Origin: Apoda limacodes
Taxonomy: Eukaryota > Arthropoda > Insecta > Lepidoptera > Limacodidae
NCBI GenBank assembly: GCA_946406115.1
Contig: OX291549.1
Span: 26,001,901 to 26,065,900 of the forward strand
Direction: 5' to 3'
DNA length: 64,000 nucleotides
A program made the translations under genes and the position numbers. This document shows, one piece after another, positions 33,730-44,648 of the stretch. The notes under the pieces are model-generated. The model ran no database searches, was not told the DNA's origin, and saw nothing but the letters and a program-made list of their open reading frames with translations. How positions within the stretch are numbered: position 1 is the first letter of the stretch; the number at the start of each line of letters is the position of its first letter.

Positions 33730-36700
33730 CTGCACTGTACAGTGATGTGAAAATAGGTGAAAAGAATTACAAAGATATTGAATAAAAATATGTTTTAGGT
33801 TAACATCGACAAACAGGTGTAAATTAATTTTAAAAAAGAGGACAAATCCGTACAATAGGGTATCAAACTAAGGCCTTACGGCCCAGACCCTCACATTTGT
33901 GAAAGACAAATATTAACGGTATTTAGTCCGACTTCAAAGAGCGAACGTGTTACAACAGGATTTATGTGTTGGGATTCCAAAGATAATCTGTAATTAACTT
34001 TTGGTACATATTGCTGTGTTGTAATTAGAATAGAATTATTGTACTTAGTATGACGATATTTGATTGGAATTTAGTAGATTACCTAGTTTTGTTAACCTAT
34101 CTGTTTAAGTATCACGATCGTGAGTACTCGATCTCAATAGTTGTAATAGACGACGAAAAAAGCAACAAAGGCTTAAGTTACAGCAGCTGAATTCAATAAA
34201 AATCTGTGTGAACGATATTTTCGGTTGTATCAAGTACCCTAGAATAAAGATGGCGTGGTTGCAGCGATTCAGATTAATTGTAATTGACAGATTATAGATA
34301 CAAAAATTCAAAAGGGTACACCTTATGTGAAGTAATGCAATTGTAGTTGTGTAATGTAAATGATTGATTGATCAAAATAAAATTGAGGATCAGCCTACAT
34401 ACATTGATATAAACCATTTATTTATTTATTATTGAACTGGTTATCAAACCGCCTGTTCTTAAAATCTGAAAAAAATCACGGTGATAAAACTTTGTAAATT
34501 CTTACAACAAAAATTTCGTTTATAATTTCTTAGTTATCCAGAACAATTTGTAATTCTATGGGACCCTTACTTTAAGCGTCCACAACTCGCACTTTATCAG
34601 TTATTTTAAAACATTTATTTTAATTGAATGAATTTATGTAAACAATAAAATCAATTATTTTTTTAACAAAAATATAAACTTTCGAATCCACTATAAAGTA
34701 AAAAATTAGCCTCTAAAGCAGACTTATTGACAATAAATTCAGCCAAATGTTTTATTCCCCTAGAAATCGATTGCTAAAAATAAAGACAAGTAAATAAAGG
34801 TAAAAGGATTTGTTTTCAGCCGAAATTAAGGTAAAGAAACTGTAGCTAAATATTTTGTAAGTATGTCTGCTTTAGGGGCAGTTGCAATTAACTTCAAGGC
34901 GAATAAAACGATGTAGCTGAATGTTGTCTAAGTCTGCTTTAGAGACTTACTGTTTACTTTTTAGAGTGGCTTTAAAGTCGCTCTATGTTTTTTATTAAAA
35001 AATTGCTTCTTTTAGATAAACACACTAAAGCACGGACGCGAAGCACAAAGAATTTCGTACATTGACCTTTTAGCCTGTGTTCAGTGGTCAAATAGTAGTA
35101 ATTTTTGATGACAGCGGTCGGTCATCGCATCTGTGCGAGCGCGATGGCAAATAATTATGCGCGCGCAACAGAGACAAATAGTGACCGGTCATTGAACGAA
35201 ATTCTTCCTGCTTCGCGTCCGTGCTATACCTAAGGTAAGAAGAATTTTTGGAATCGGATTTGTTGTTCCAGAGATTAAACAGATTTAGATATTCCGAAGG
35301 CAAGAGTGAGTGAGTGACAAATATGCCAAATTTTTAAAATAAAAAATTTTGAAAATCCATTTTTTTTTGCCGGACAGAATAAAAATTTTTTTTTCATGTG
35401 AACTTAAAAATTTTTTTACGTTTTAGTGCTATTAATGTATTGTAACTTCATTAAAACCGGATAAAATACGTTTTTTAATTTTTTTGATTTTTTTTTTACC
35501 GTTATTCCACCATATTGGGAAAAGTTATTTACTTGAGTATTAAGAGCATGACTTCTTCTATACAATAAAAAAAAATTCAAGCCCCAATTCCGTGGAGTCC
35601 TGTAATTTGTTTTATAAATTTCACGCGCGGTTGTGCAATCCATTTTGATTTTTATGATTTGGCTAACGCCCTACGGAGGGTGTTAAAGAACGGGCGATGC
35701 TCAGATATGAATCACTTTTTCAAGTGACGAATTTATTTATAATGTAAATGTTTTTGCCTTCTCATACAAACTATATAAAAACTTTTATATAAAATGTTTT
35801 TTTTTCCAATGATACCTACGTTGCTGTGAACGAACTTAGAAAATATTTTTTTAACGGATTTTGTACTTTGCTGCTAATAAACATAAACATTACACTGTGT
35901 GACAAATTTTTTTTTTTGTGCTCTAACATTTAATGAAACGGCTATTTTTTATCAAAATAAACCTGCTGAACAGAAAAACTTAAATAGATTTTTTGTAACA
36001 CGTATCATTTTAAAGTTATGATAAATTGATGTACTATAAATAAATAAAGACAGTATCAAAATTGTATATCATATTTTTTATTTAAATTATTAATTTTACA
36101 CAAAAAAAATGTTATATATATTGACAAGTGACAACGAATCAAAATAGCTGAGGTTTAAGTGGTCAATATAAAAAATGAGCCAAATATTCCAAAAGAAAAT
36201 GATGAAATATTAACTTTGCCTTAATTTTTCCTTAACTTTTCCGGATGATTTAAACACTTGCGGTGGTTACTTTTCTTCATGACTTTCGAAAAAAATGTTA
36301 TAATTACCCAAATAAACTGGTAGAATTATCTTAAGACCACTAAAACTTTTAATTAATAGTCGTACAGACTTCAGTATTAAAAGAAATCTGCAATTAACAA
36401 CGTTTGATCTTTTGTTTTTTACGAGGGTACACGTAAATAGTATTGACACTATAACTTAGAAACGTGACGTGTTAGACAACCATATCAATAGACAATGTTT
36501 TCAACAATGGAATAAGGAATTCAAAACACGTAATCTCATTTATGTTAGAAAAATCGTGTCACACAGTGTTATTAATTAATTCTATAAAGTATTAATTTCA
36601 AAAAATGTTGGATTTCGTATTGAAAATTTTCCTCCGTTTGCTGTAACTACATATCATGAGGACATGGCTTTAACCAGGTTCTGTGATATTTCTTATAGCT

Positions 36701-36830
36701 ATGCATCGTGAAAGCAGGCTTTTAGTATAATTTAGCTATTATTATTATTATATCATAGAGGACCTGGTTAAATGCATCGCTTGATAATTGAAATGTGTAG
36801 TTAAAAGCAAACGGTGGATTGAAATATCTA
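33730..36830. other. AT-rich intergenic region
   Basis: No lectin exon, tRNA or intact ORF is recognised. It holds the first copy (about 34540-34760) of a dispersed repeat that recurs at about 38230-38460: both have CCCTTACTTTAAGCGTCCAC and GCCTCTAAAGCAGACTTATT. The segment 35040-35230 is somewhat GC-richer but shows no gene. Confidence 0.5.
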
Positions 36831-37019
36831 GTAAATCCTAAGAGTAATAGTTCCATTGTTCATGTATTTCTTTGTAAGCAATTAAGCACATTTCAATGAT
36901 TTTTTTTTCTTTTAAATGATTTGCATGGTACTGTATAATATGACATGGAAAGGGGTCCACCCTCATAAGGCTTTCGCTAAAACCCCATGTCAAAATTGAC
37001 AGCTTAGTTGAGGCATGGA

Positions 37020-37320
37020 GGTGAGACGTCATGGAGCCGTTCCAGACCCATGATGCACCTTTGCCTCAGCAGGGGTTGACCCAATCTACTGGGGGATGTC
37101 CTTCTGTGCCTCGACCAGAGGACTTAATGCTAGAGAGGTATGAAGGCGCCAACCCTCATGCTGGTCAGCGAGTGGCAAATGAAGCTACGAATAGCGCCAT
37201 AGCCGGCTTTCTGCACCCTCCGGGAGACACCGCAAGTACACAAGGAGAAGAAAGCAGATATTTTTTAACACGTCTGGATGTGTTTAAAATGTTTTTAACA
37301 ATCCAAAAGATTTAACACTA
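37020..37320 (+). other. Unassigned 94-codon open frame, probably repeat-derived
   Basis: The frame from ATG 37031 to 37315 is locally GC-richer than its flanks and reads MEPFQTHDAPLPQQGLTQST and later PPGDTASTQGEES. I do not recognise a domain. Isolation, lack of splice context and the surrounding repeats argue for a fragment of a mobile element rather than a gene. Confidence 0.25.
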
Positions 37321-37716
37321 TCGGACCGAGTTAATTTAGTTTTTGACTAATTTGGAGAAGATTATGATATTAAGGTCCTTAAGCGGAGGTATGTACATAA
37401 TTATAATTTTATAAATATATTAATCTTATGTTGTTTTTAGTTACCTAATAGTTTTTTTGTTTATGTAGTGTACATAGACTGAATAAGCTCTATATTCATA
37501 TTAATAGAAACCGTTCACCAGCATCTTTCTCATTTCTTTTCGTGTAAACTGACATTGGCAAATATTTGAGTCTACTGACTTAATTAAAGCCACAAATAAT
37601 TTTTTTTTACAGAAATATGCCTGCGTAGACAAATGATAAAAAAGTGATTTGAACGTTTAAAGTTTCCTCATATATTTTCAATTATATGTTTTTAGGATTA
37701 CGTAGATATGTGCTTA

Positions 37717-37958
37717 AAATGGCGAAGTGCGAGTCGGACGGAAGGGTTCCATACCATTATCTATAAATCGGCAAAAAATTGTTTGTTGTATGAGAGCCCC
37801 TTATACAATTGTTATATTTTAATTTAATTATTTTTTATTTTTAAAGAAAATATATAACTATCACGGTTCATGAGATACAGACTAAAGTCAGAGGGGCGGA
37901 CAGCGGAGTCTTAGTAATAAGGTCCCGTTTTTTACCCTTTGGGTACGGAACCCTAAAA
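37717..37958. repeat. Dispersed element with GGTTCC/GGTACGGAACCC ends, copy 2
   Basis: Begins GCGAAGTGCGAGTCGGACGG and AAGGGTTCCATACCATTATC and ends TTTGGGTACGGAACCCTAAA. It is collinear with 12619-13018 but shorter. Confidence 0.65.
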
Positions 37959-38229
37959 ATAGGAACCGTTGTAGTTTCCTATCCCTCGTCCTGTCATTCG
38001 TCTGCTTGAGTAATATATGGTTTCAAAGAAAAATGAAAGAAAATTCTAAGTTTCTTTAATATTGAGTTCAACGACCAATTGAAAAATTAATTTTGTTTAA
38101 TAGGGAAGCTAAAAATTAAAAATAAACTATTTTTTTCAAAAAAAACATAAACTGACTTCAAAGCCAATAAAAAATTAAGGGTCGCTCTGAATACTGACAA
38201 TCGAATTTTTAGAACACATTTGGTTTACC

Positions 38230-38520
38230 AGTTTCTAAGTTATCCAAAACAATTCCAATTCTACGGAACCCTTACTTTAAGCGTCCACGACAAGCACTTG
38301 AACAGTTATCCTCTAATCTTTTTTTTTTTAATTGCATGCATAAATGTATGTATGTAAACTAAGAGATGTGCTATTTTTGCAACAAAAATATAAACCTTCA
38401 AATCCACTAAAAAATAAAAAATAAGCCTCTAAAGCAGACTTATTGACTAATTTTAAGGTAACTACTATAGTGTGGGCAATACCTTTTAAGGTAACTACTA
38501 TAGTGTGGGCAATACCCACC
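38230..38520. repeat. Dispersed repeat with internal 29-bp tandem duplication
   Basis: The first part repeats 34540-34760 in direct orientation. At about 38456-38515 the unit AAGGTAACTACTATAGTGTG plus GGCAATACC occurs twice in a row. Confidence 0.6.
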
Positions 38521-39114
38521 TGCTGTAGGTACACTATTTGAACTTGCATTGAAATGAGTCCCGTTTGCATATAGTTAAATATTTAGTAAGTATGTTTTAA
38601 TTTCTGTTTAGTTCTTAATGTTTCTGCAGTCGGGTTTTTTACTTGCTTTTATTTAACAAACAATGCTTCCTTTTTCGTTTTTTTCCTTCCATCTTGTGGT
38701 GGAATCTTGCAAGCTTAATTAAACATACTTCCTGTTATCACCCTTCGATAAAATTTTGCATACTTACTAAGCTCGGAATACAATGCAATATTCCACAGGT
38801 ACTTTGACCAACAACCCCCTCCCAGAGTTGTACCAGGGCTACAACCTAGAGGTGGAGGTGAAAAATTTAAAAATCTTAAAAATGGATATCCGGGGGCTAT
38901 GAGGGTCGCAGATCACGAATTTGATGTTCATTTTGATGTTATCACCTCTTGGCATATGCAGGAAGTGCACCTGAAGGTGGACATAAGGATGGAACGTGAA
39001 AAATTAAGTGAGAATTTAATTACTAATTTATATTGAACATAATATCGTTTTCTAAGTTCTCATCACCCAACTAATGAAATTGGGCAATAAACTATAAAAA
39101 TTCAATTAAATTAT

Positions 39115-39562
39115 CACTAAAAAGTATAAAATAAAAAAAAGTAAAAAATTATTTTTTAAAAACTTGCTTTTCTTAAAACATTAGAATCATATAGAAAATT
39201 CAATCTAACCGAAAATTGTACTAAAAAGTTAAAAATAATTTTTCAAAATGAATATAATTTTTTTTATATCCACGCACGACTGCAAGAAAAGCAAAGTGTG
39301 CGTACTTACATACAATCACTTGATAAAATCTCAATTAATATCCACTAAACTCTAGTCCGTCAAATTTTCGTACGCCTTGCTTTTCTTGCAGTCGAGCGAG
39401 GATATAAAACAAATTATAATCATTTTGAAAAATTATTTTTAACTTTTTAATACAACTTTCGGTTAGATTGAATTTTTTAATATGATTCTAATGTTTTAAG
39501 AAAAGCAAGTTTTTTAAAAATTCTTTTTTTACTTTTTTTTATTTATTTAAAGCTTTTTAGTG
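39115..39562. mobile_element. Foldback (long inverted repeat) element
   Basis: Arms 39115-39305 and 39369-39562 are inverted copies. They share CACTAAAAAG, AACTTGCTTTTCTTAAAACA, TTCAATCTAACCGAAA, TTAAAAATAATTTTTCAAAA and GACTGCAAGAAAAGCAA. The spacer is about 63 bp. There is no ORF. Confidence 0.85.
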
Positions 39563-40000
39563 TTTTTTTTTCAAATTTTAGCTTGAAATCTTTTTTAAAA
39601 TTCTTTATTTTAACACCCCACTCGATATGTTTTGAAAAGTAAAGATTTTTCATGTTCCGAAATTTTGGGCCAAAAATCCGCCATTTCGATTTCCTAAAAT
39701 TTAAATATGGCCTTTGACACTCTAGTTGTTAAACCGAACCTAACCACCTATAATTTATTTGAATTAGTTGAGCCATTTATTAGTTAAGAGGGAACAAAGA
39801 GTCGGCCATACATACAGGTCAAACACATAGCACTCCTTTTGGGCTTTGCCGCGGTCTAGTAAAAAAAGGAATCAATTAGACAATCAAAAGTGAGTTCGGA
39901 CGACACTTAAAAATATAATTTAATATAAGTACACTGAGTAGCATGCCGCAACACTTTTTGCAAATGTTTAATAGAAATAGAAAAGGAAATATGTACTTAC

Positions 40001-40039
40001 AGAAAATCGCAAAAAAACATATATCACGTACCGCTCCAT
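40001..40039 (-). pseudogene. Orphan C-type lectin first exon
   Basis: The minus strand reads ATGGAGCGGTACGTGATATA and ends TTTTCT followed by a good donor GTAAGT. It aligns with the 40-nt first exons of CTL-A, B and C (MERYV...), but lacks one base in the run after codon 8, so the frame no longer joins at phase 1. A weak ATAGTTGATAATAA lies 48 bp upstream, where the intact genes have ATAGTTCAAAGATTAACA at 54. No exons 2-5 are found between here and the CTL-B promoter. It is a remnant of a fourth gene or a partial duplication. Confidence 0.75.
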
Positions 40040-40164
40040 GATATCGAGACTTTTCTGAAATGATGAAAAAGTTATTTGAAATTAAAATAGTTGATAATAA
40101 TTCATAAGTAATAAGTTAGAAATATCATATCGTATTCTCCAAGTCACAAGGTCAAGGAGTGCCG

Positions 40165-40420
40165 ATAGTTTGCGCAATCAAATCAAACTTTATTCAAATA
40201 GGTTTCTAAGAACACTTTTGAATTGTCAATACAATATAAACAATGTTAATTTTTACCAAAAAGAGCTGGCAAGAAGTTCTATTTAAAGTAATAATACAAT
40301 ACTTTGATAATTAGCTAAAGAGTATACAATATGTAACGAAACACTTATAAGGTAACAAAATAATAAATTAGTAAGCTACTAAAAACAAAGTCAAACATGT
40401 TTATTTTTTTTTTGTTTCTA
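40165..40420 (-). repeat. LINE 3' UTR remnant
   Basis: AAACTTTATTCAAATAGGTT, CTAAGAACACTTTTGAATTG and GCTGGCAAGAAGTTCT parallel the 3' UTR of the LINE at 22352-22560 in the same orientation. It may be the separated end of the RT fragment at 41523-42205. Confidence 0.6.
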
Positions 40421-40534
40421 TGTAGCACAGGGGGCGCACCAATATCGTCAATCGAATGAAGGAATTCAGATATTTAAGAGTATTCCGATGTCATATGTAC
40501 ATACATATACTTAAAACTTTCTATACTATCCATG

Positions 40535-40745
40535 AATATAATATAATAATAAATATTATAAATGCGAAAGTAAATCTGTCTAAAGCCGCTGTTCCGATCA
40601 AGATGAAATTTGCCATGCAGATAGTTTTGAATCCCGGAAAAGGACATAAGCTACTTTGAATCGTCAAGTATTATCCGTCCCCCCCCCCCCCTCCAACGCA
40701 TAATTGAGGAGTTGCCGTTGAAATCCTACACCGATGACCGAATAC
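40535..40745. repeat. Helitron-like fragment with poly-C run
   Basis: ATATTATAAATGCGAAAGTA followed by AAGATGAAATTTGCCATGCA and GAGGAGTTGCCGTTGAAATC are collinear with 9615-9838. A run of 12 C lies at 40680-40691. Confidence 0.6.
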
Positions 40746-40929
40746 TAAGAACACAAAGAAATACGCAAGACCAGACCAGCCTCCCCAGGCGGCACCCGTT
40801 CACAAGTATGACATATGAATCAGCCATCGCTTCGCTCAACCATGTTTTAGGGAACGTAACGACGCACATGCTACCACCTCAGAGACACTTTGAGAGAGCA
40901 TGACACACTCAAGCAACTCGAATAAAACT

Positions 40930-41510
40930 TCAATTGTATTAGTTACAATGTATGTAGTAAAGGAACAAAAAATAAAGGATTCATATTGAGAAGTTTACAT
41001 TTAAAATCACACGGTGAACACACGTACTCTGAACTTAAAACTGATTTATAGTTGCTTTTGAAAATATTGAGATAAGAGGAGAAGATTGGAAGATCAAAAA
41101 GCATTTACTAAATTATAGAATTTCTTACAATAATATTACCAAATAAATATATAAAACATACACAAGGACACACATAAATATACATAAAACACAAACAGTG
41201 TATCAAAAATCGATACTACTAGAAAAATATATACATATATGTATTAACTTGCATAGGTACAAGTGTAATAATATAATAAATATAGTATTAATAACTCGCT
41301 GCAATCAATCATCGGCCGCCCAACGCCAGAGAGGTCTAAATGCAAGAGGGCACATACCCATATGCATACACATACTCACAGACGTTGTATATCATGAAGT
41401 AGCCCAGCTCCCACACGACAGTCCGGCAACAAATGCACACCATTTAACGTACTGTCACTTCGGAAACAAGCCTAAGGGAAGAAGATGTGACAAGAAACTT
41501 CCCAGGCGTA
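40930..41510. other. Non-coding stretch with simple repeats
   Basis: Contains ATACATA/ACACA-rich simple sequence and a slightly GC-richer part (41300-41510) with an open frame I cannot assign. It separates two pieces of what may have been one LINE. Confidence 0.35.
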
Positions 41511-41522
41511 CACCTGTCACCA

Positions 41523-42205
41523 TCAATCACGCAGGAACCAAGCTACCAAATACACAAATGTATTAAAAAAGCAAATGCTTTGAATTATGAAAGAGCCACG
41601 TACCTTCTGAAGGCGAGATTTTGGAATCGCAAGAATATTTTTATTTCTAGTATTAACATTGTGTATGTCACTATGTTTAACTAATAAACTTAGGATTTTA
41701 CGTACATACAGTAAGCACGCGTAAATATACTGAGAAGCTACAGTAAGTATATTAATTTTTTTTAAGAGGGCACGAAGAGAATCTCGACGTGATAAGTTAT
41801 ACATTGATCTTATTACTCTTTTTTGAAGTATAACAATAGTTTCTATATCAGCCGCCCTTTCCCACAAAAAAACCATATGAAAAAAGAGAATGGAAAGCAG
41901 TTTCTTTCTTCTTCAGTGCTTAGTAAATTGAGCAACTTTTAAGCTAAGACAGAAATATGTGAGTGCAATTGCAATTAAGTATTAAAAGTCTACTGTGGAC
42001 ACAACTAGTTTGAGTGCTTCATCGTTTATAAATAATTCTGTTGGAGTGTCTTTGACATTTGGTAAAGAAAACTTTAAACATTTTGTTTTCTGTGCATTCA
42101 GTTAAAGATTATTTGATGTGAACCAACTAAGAACTTGAGAAACTGTATGACTTATGTCGTCATATGTATCTTTGTTTCTATCAACATTGAATATCAAATC
42201 TGCAA
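41523..42205 (-). pseudogene. LINE RT C-terminal half, degenerate
   Basis: From the 5' side on the minus strand the segments are DRNKDTYDDISHTVSQVLSW and LNAQKTKCLKFSLPNV with a stop between them. After a gap come DIETIVILQKRVIRSMYNLS, TVASQYIYACLLYVRK and SFIIQSICFFNT, where the match ends near 41568. The family is the same as at 22352 and 26880 by these motifs. Confidence 0.8.
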
Positions 42206-42395
42206 ATTATTATTAAAATTTATGAAATCCACTTTTTCACTACGTAAAATAAAATATAACCTTATGAACCAATCTATACATATAAAATGCTTTGTCCTGA
42301 ATGACTGACTGACGGATCAACGCACAGCCTAAATCGCAGATAGTAGAGGCCTGAAACTTGGAGGGTGTGTTCTTCGTATAACGTATGCATCGGAT
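42204..42395 (+). repeat. 192-bp near-perfect inverted repeat, left arm
   Basis: Matches the reverse complement of 44224-44415 at 190 of 192 positions by eye. It contains AAAATGCTTTGTCCTGAATG and TAGTAGAGGCCTGAAACTTG, motifs of a lepidopteran Helitron-like repeat; a weaker relative is near 60770-60850. Confidence 0.85.
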
Positions 42396-42414
42396 ACGAA
42401 AGGATTTGCCGAAA

Positions 42415-42765
42415 GGGTCAAGTGCGAGTCGGTCGCGCAATAAGGTTAAATCAATTGTAATAAATTTGGTATGGTAATGATATTTTGGTAAGTTGTTATG
42501 TACACGTCGGGGAAAGTTTCTGAAAAAAAAAAAGGGTAAAGCGCGAATCGGACAGGGTCAAGTGGGTAAACCGATTATGATGAAATTTTGGTAAATTGTT
42601 ATACACACGCCAGGAAAGGTTTCTGAAATAAAAAAAGGGTCGAGTGCGAGTCGGACAGGGTTAAGTGCAAGTTGGACTCGCGCAATAAGGGTAGACCGAT
42701 GGTTATGAAATTTTAGTAGGTTGTTATTCACACGACGGGGAAGGTTTCTAAATGAGTACAACCCT
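42415..42765. repeat. Three tandem units of about 110 bp
   Basis: Units start near 42417, 42535 and 42640, each with a GTCAAGTGCGAGTCGG-like start, a GATGAAATTTTGGTAA-like middle and ACACGACGGGGAAGGTTTCT or a variant. They are typical of the interior of lepidopteran Helitron-like repeats; the end at 42805-42822 reads CGCCGGGTTAGCTAGTC. Confidence 0.7.
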
Positions 42766-43084
42766 ATTAGGTTGGTGCGGCAGATGTTTTAAAAAAAATA
42801 AACGTTCGCCGGGTTAGCTAGTCTTATATATGAGGCCTTAAACGAGTGAATTTTACATTTTTGAGACATTAATCAAAGTTATTGTAACTACGATGACGAC
42901 TAGACTAGGCGACTAGGTGTCAAACGAAGATAGACTATCCCTGTGCATATGTATTTATATTGTTTTTAGGTTCATAAAAAACTGGTAATTTGTAAGATTT
43001 GTTTGATAGGAGCAAAACATAAGTTTCCTAGTAATTGTGTGTCTATGACGTTCAAAGATGTAGTTAGGAATTTCATTGGCAAGA

Positions 43085-43162
43085 ATTTTGCTTTGATAGC
43101 TCAAACGGCAGAGCGCTTATACAGACTGTAAGGGTTACAGGTTCAAGTCTTGGCTCAAAGTT
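43085..43162 (+). repeat. tRNA-Tyr-like sequence, probably a pseudogene
   Basis: CTTTGATAGCTC and GGCTCAAAG form a 6/7 acceptor stem, AGCTCAAACGGCAGAGC is a good D arm and ACAGGTTCAAGTCTTG a B-box/T-arm. ACTGTA at the centre recalls the GTA anticodon of tRNA-Tyr, which also begins with CTTCGATAGCTC. The T stem and the base before the anticodon are irregular and there is no intron of the usual kind, so a tRNA-derived repeat is likelier than an active gene. Confidence 0.5.
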
Positions 43163-43639
43163 AAACTTTTGCCTTTGCTATGAAAATATTTGTTTATATT
43201 GATGATGTAGCCATGGATATGGCATTTATGATATGTTTTCTTTAGGAAGTCTCGGACGAAGATTATTTTGATCTACATTATAAGAACTAGAACCAACGAA
43301 CTAAAACTTATCGATTTCCGCAGAAAAAACAAAAATTTATGCGATGAACATTTATGATTGTGTTTAGACTGGGCTACTTTTTTCGCTTCCTAACGTTTTA
43401 ACCGACTTACACCGATTTTGGTCATCCTGTGTGCAATGTAATTGCTTTGCTCATTTCATGCAATTCATGCTCTGGCTTTCGGTCTCTTACCTAAATAAGT
43501 ACTTTGACACTCATAGCTTCAGAACATAGTACTTAAGGAAGTTTGCCACAGCAGTAGCTAAAGGTCGTCCAGGTGGAACTCGGGTATAGTTATTCCTTAG
43601 GGAAGTTATAATCGTCCGGAATTAAAAGTAGTCTAGTGA

Positions 43640-43880
43640 TTTGTACACACTAAGGATCGGCTCATACCGAGACGCGACGAGACGCGGCACGGCATTTTAG
43701 AAATAGCAACACATTATGGACTTTGTTTACTGAACAAAAAGATGCAAATTATAGTGAAAGCACAAAAGTGAGAGGTTACGTGTCGAAGTACACCAAGATG
43801 CGTTGCGCGGCGCAGCGTGGCAGCTCGTGTCACTACGAGCAGCGAGACGCGACGTGACGTGAAGCCTCCACTGCGGGTTC
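43640..43880. repeat. GC-rich dispersed-repeat-like segment
   Basis: CGAGACGCGACGAGACGCGG near one end and GCAGCGAGACGCGACGTGAC near the other, with a GC-rich centre CGTTGCGCGGCGCAGCGTGG. It is much GC-richer than its flanks and may be a transposon fragment. No ORF is convincing. Confidence 0.4.
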
Positions 43881-43895
43881 CCTGTGCCATTCCAG

Positions 43896-44223
43896 TCCAG
43901 ACACTAATTCAGATTTTGAAATGGGTGTACAGAAAGTGTATTCCCACAGCCGTTTTCTTTTGTAAATTTTACTTTACTTGAGTGATAGCTTTCATCAAAA
44001 TTTTCATTTCGGATGACAGCTGTCAAACTACAAACAGCTTTATCCCTGTAACTTTTGATCATAGATTAGAAGTTTCTTCACAGAGTTTCTAGTTTGACAG
44101 CTGTCGTCCGAAATGAAAATTTTGATGAAAGCTATCACTCAAGTAAAGTAAAATTTACAAAAGAAAACGCCTGTGGGAGTACACTTTCTGTACACCCATT
44201 TCAAAATCTGAATAAGTGTCTGG
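43896..44223. mobile_element. Foldback element, 134-bp arms
   Basis: Arms 43896-44030 and 44090-44223 are inverted copies with only a few mismatches (for example TTTGACAGCTGTC, ATGAAAATTTTGATGAAAGC, TCAGATTTTGAAATGGGTGT). The spacer is 59 bp. Its right edge abuts the 192-bp inverted repeat at 44224 without a gap. Confidence 0.88.
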
Positions 44224-44415
44224 ATCCGATTCATACGTTATACGAAGAACACACCCTCCAAGTTTCAGGCCTCTACTATCTGCGATTTAGGCTGTGCGTT
44301 GATCCGTCAGTCAGTCATTCAGGACAAAGCATTTTATATGTATAGATTGGTTCATAAGGTTATATTTTATTTTACGTAGTGAAAAAGTGGATTTCATAAA
44401 GTTTAATAATAATTT
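44224..44415 (-). repeat. 192-bp near-perfect inverted repeat, right arm
   Basis: Partner of 42204-42395 in opposite orientation, with two mismatches. The 83-codon open frame that starts in the foldback element and runs through this arm is not a gene. Confidence 0.85.
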
Positions 44416-44648
44416 GACCCAAGTATGAGTAGATTATTAATTTTTAGTTATAAAAAATCTTATTTTTATACGCCAAATTTATCGATATGGATTTATCGAC
44501 AGAGCCTCCTCACAAACACTTTTCAAACTGACAACGCCTATTTGATCGTGATTGGCTAAGACGCTCGGCTATTTCAAAATGGCGAATGTATTGTGGCGAC
44601 AGCTGTTCCAGTACTGTTTGAGTAACATAGCACTTCTAATGACTTATA

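Noticed and set aside
36267..36449. Small protein in the gap between CTL-B and CTL-C
   Set aside because: AT-rich chance frame without motif, promoter or splice context.
42240..42440. 66-codon frame with a counterpart at 44094-44345
   Set aside because: Both lie in the same inverted Helitron-like repeat on opposite strands. The similarity is at DNA level.
43085..43162. Functional tRNA-Tyr gene
   Set aside because: The acceptor and D arms look right, but the base before the anticodon, the T stem and the missing intron do not fit. It is reported as tRNA-like only.
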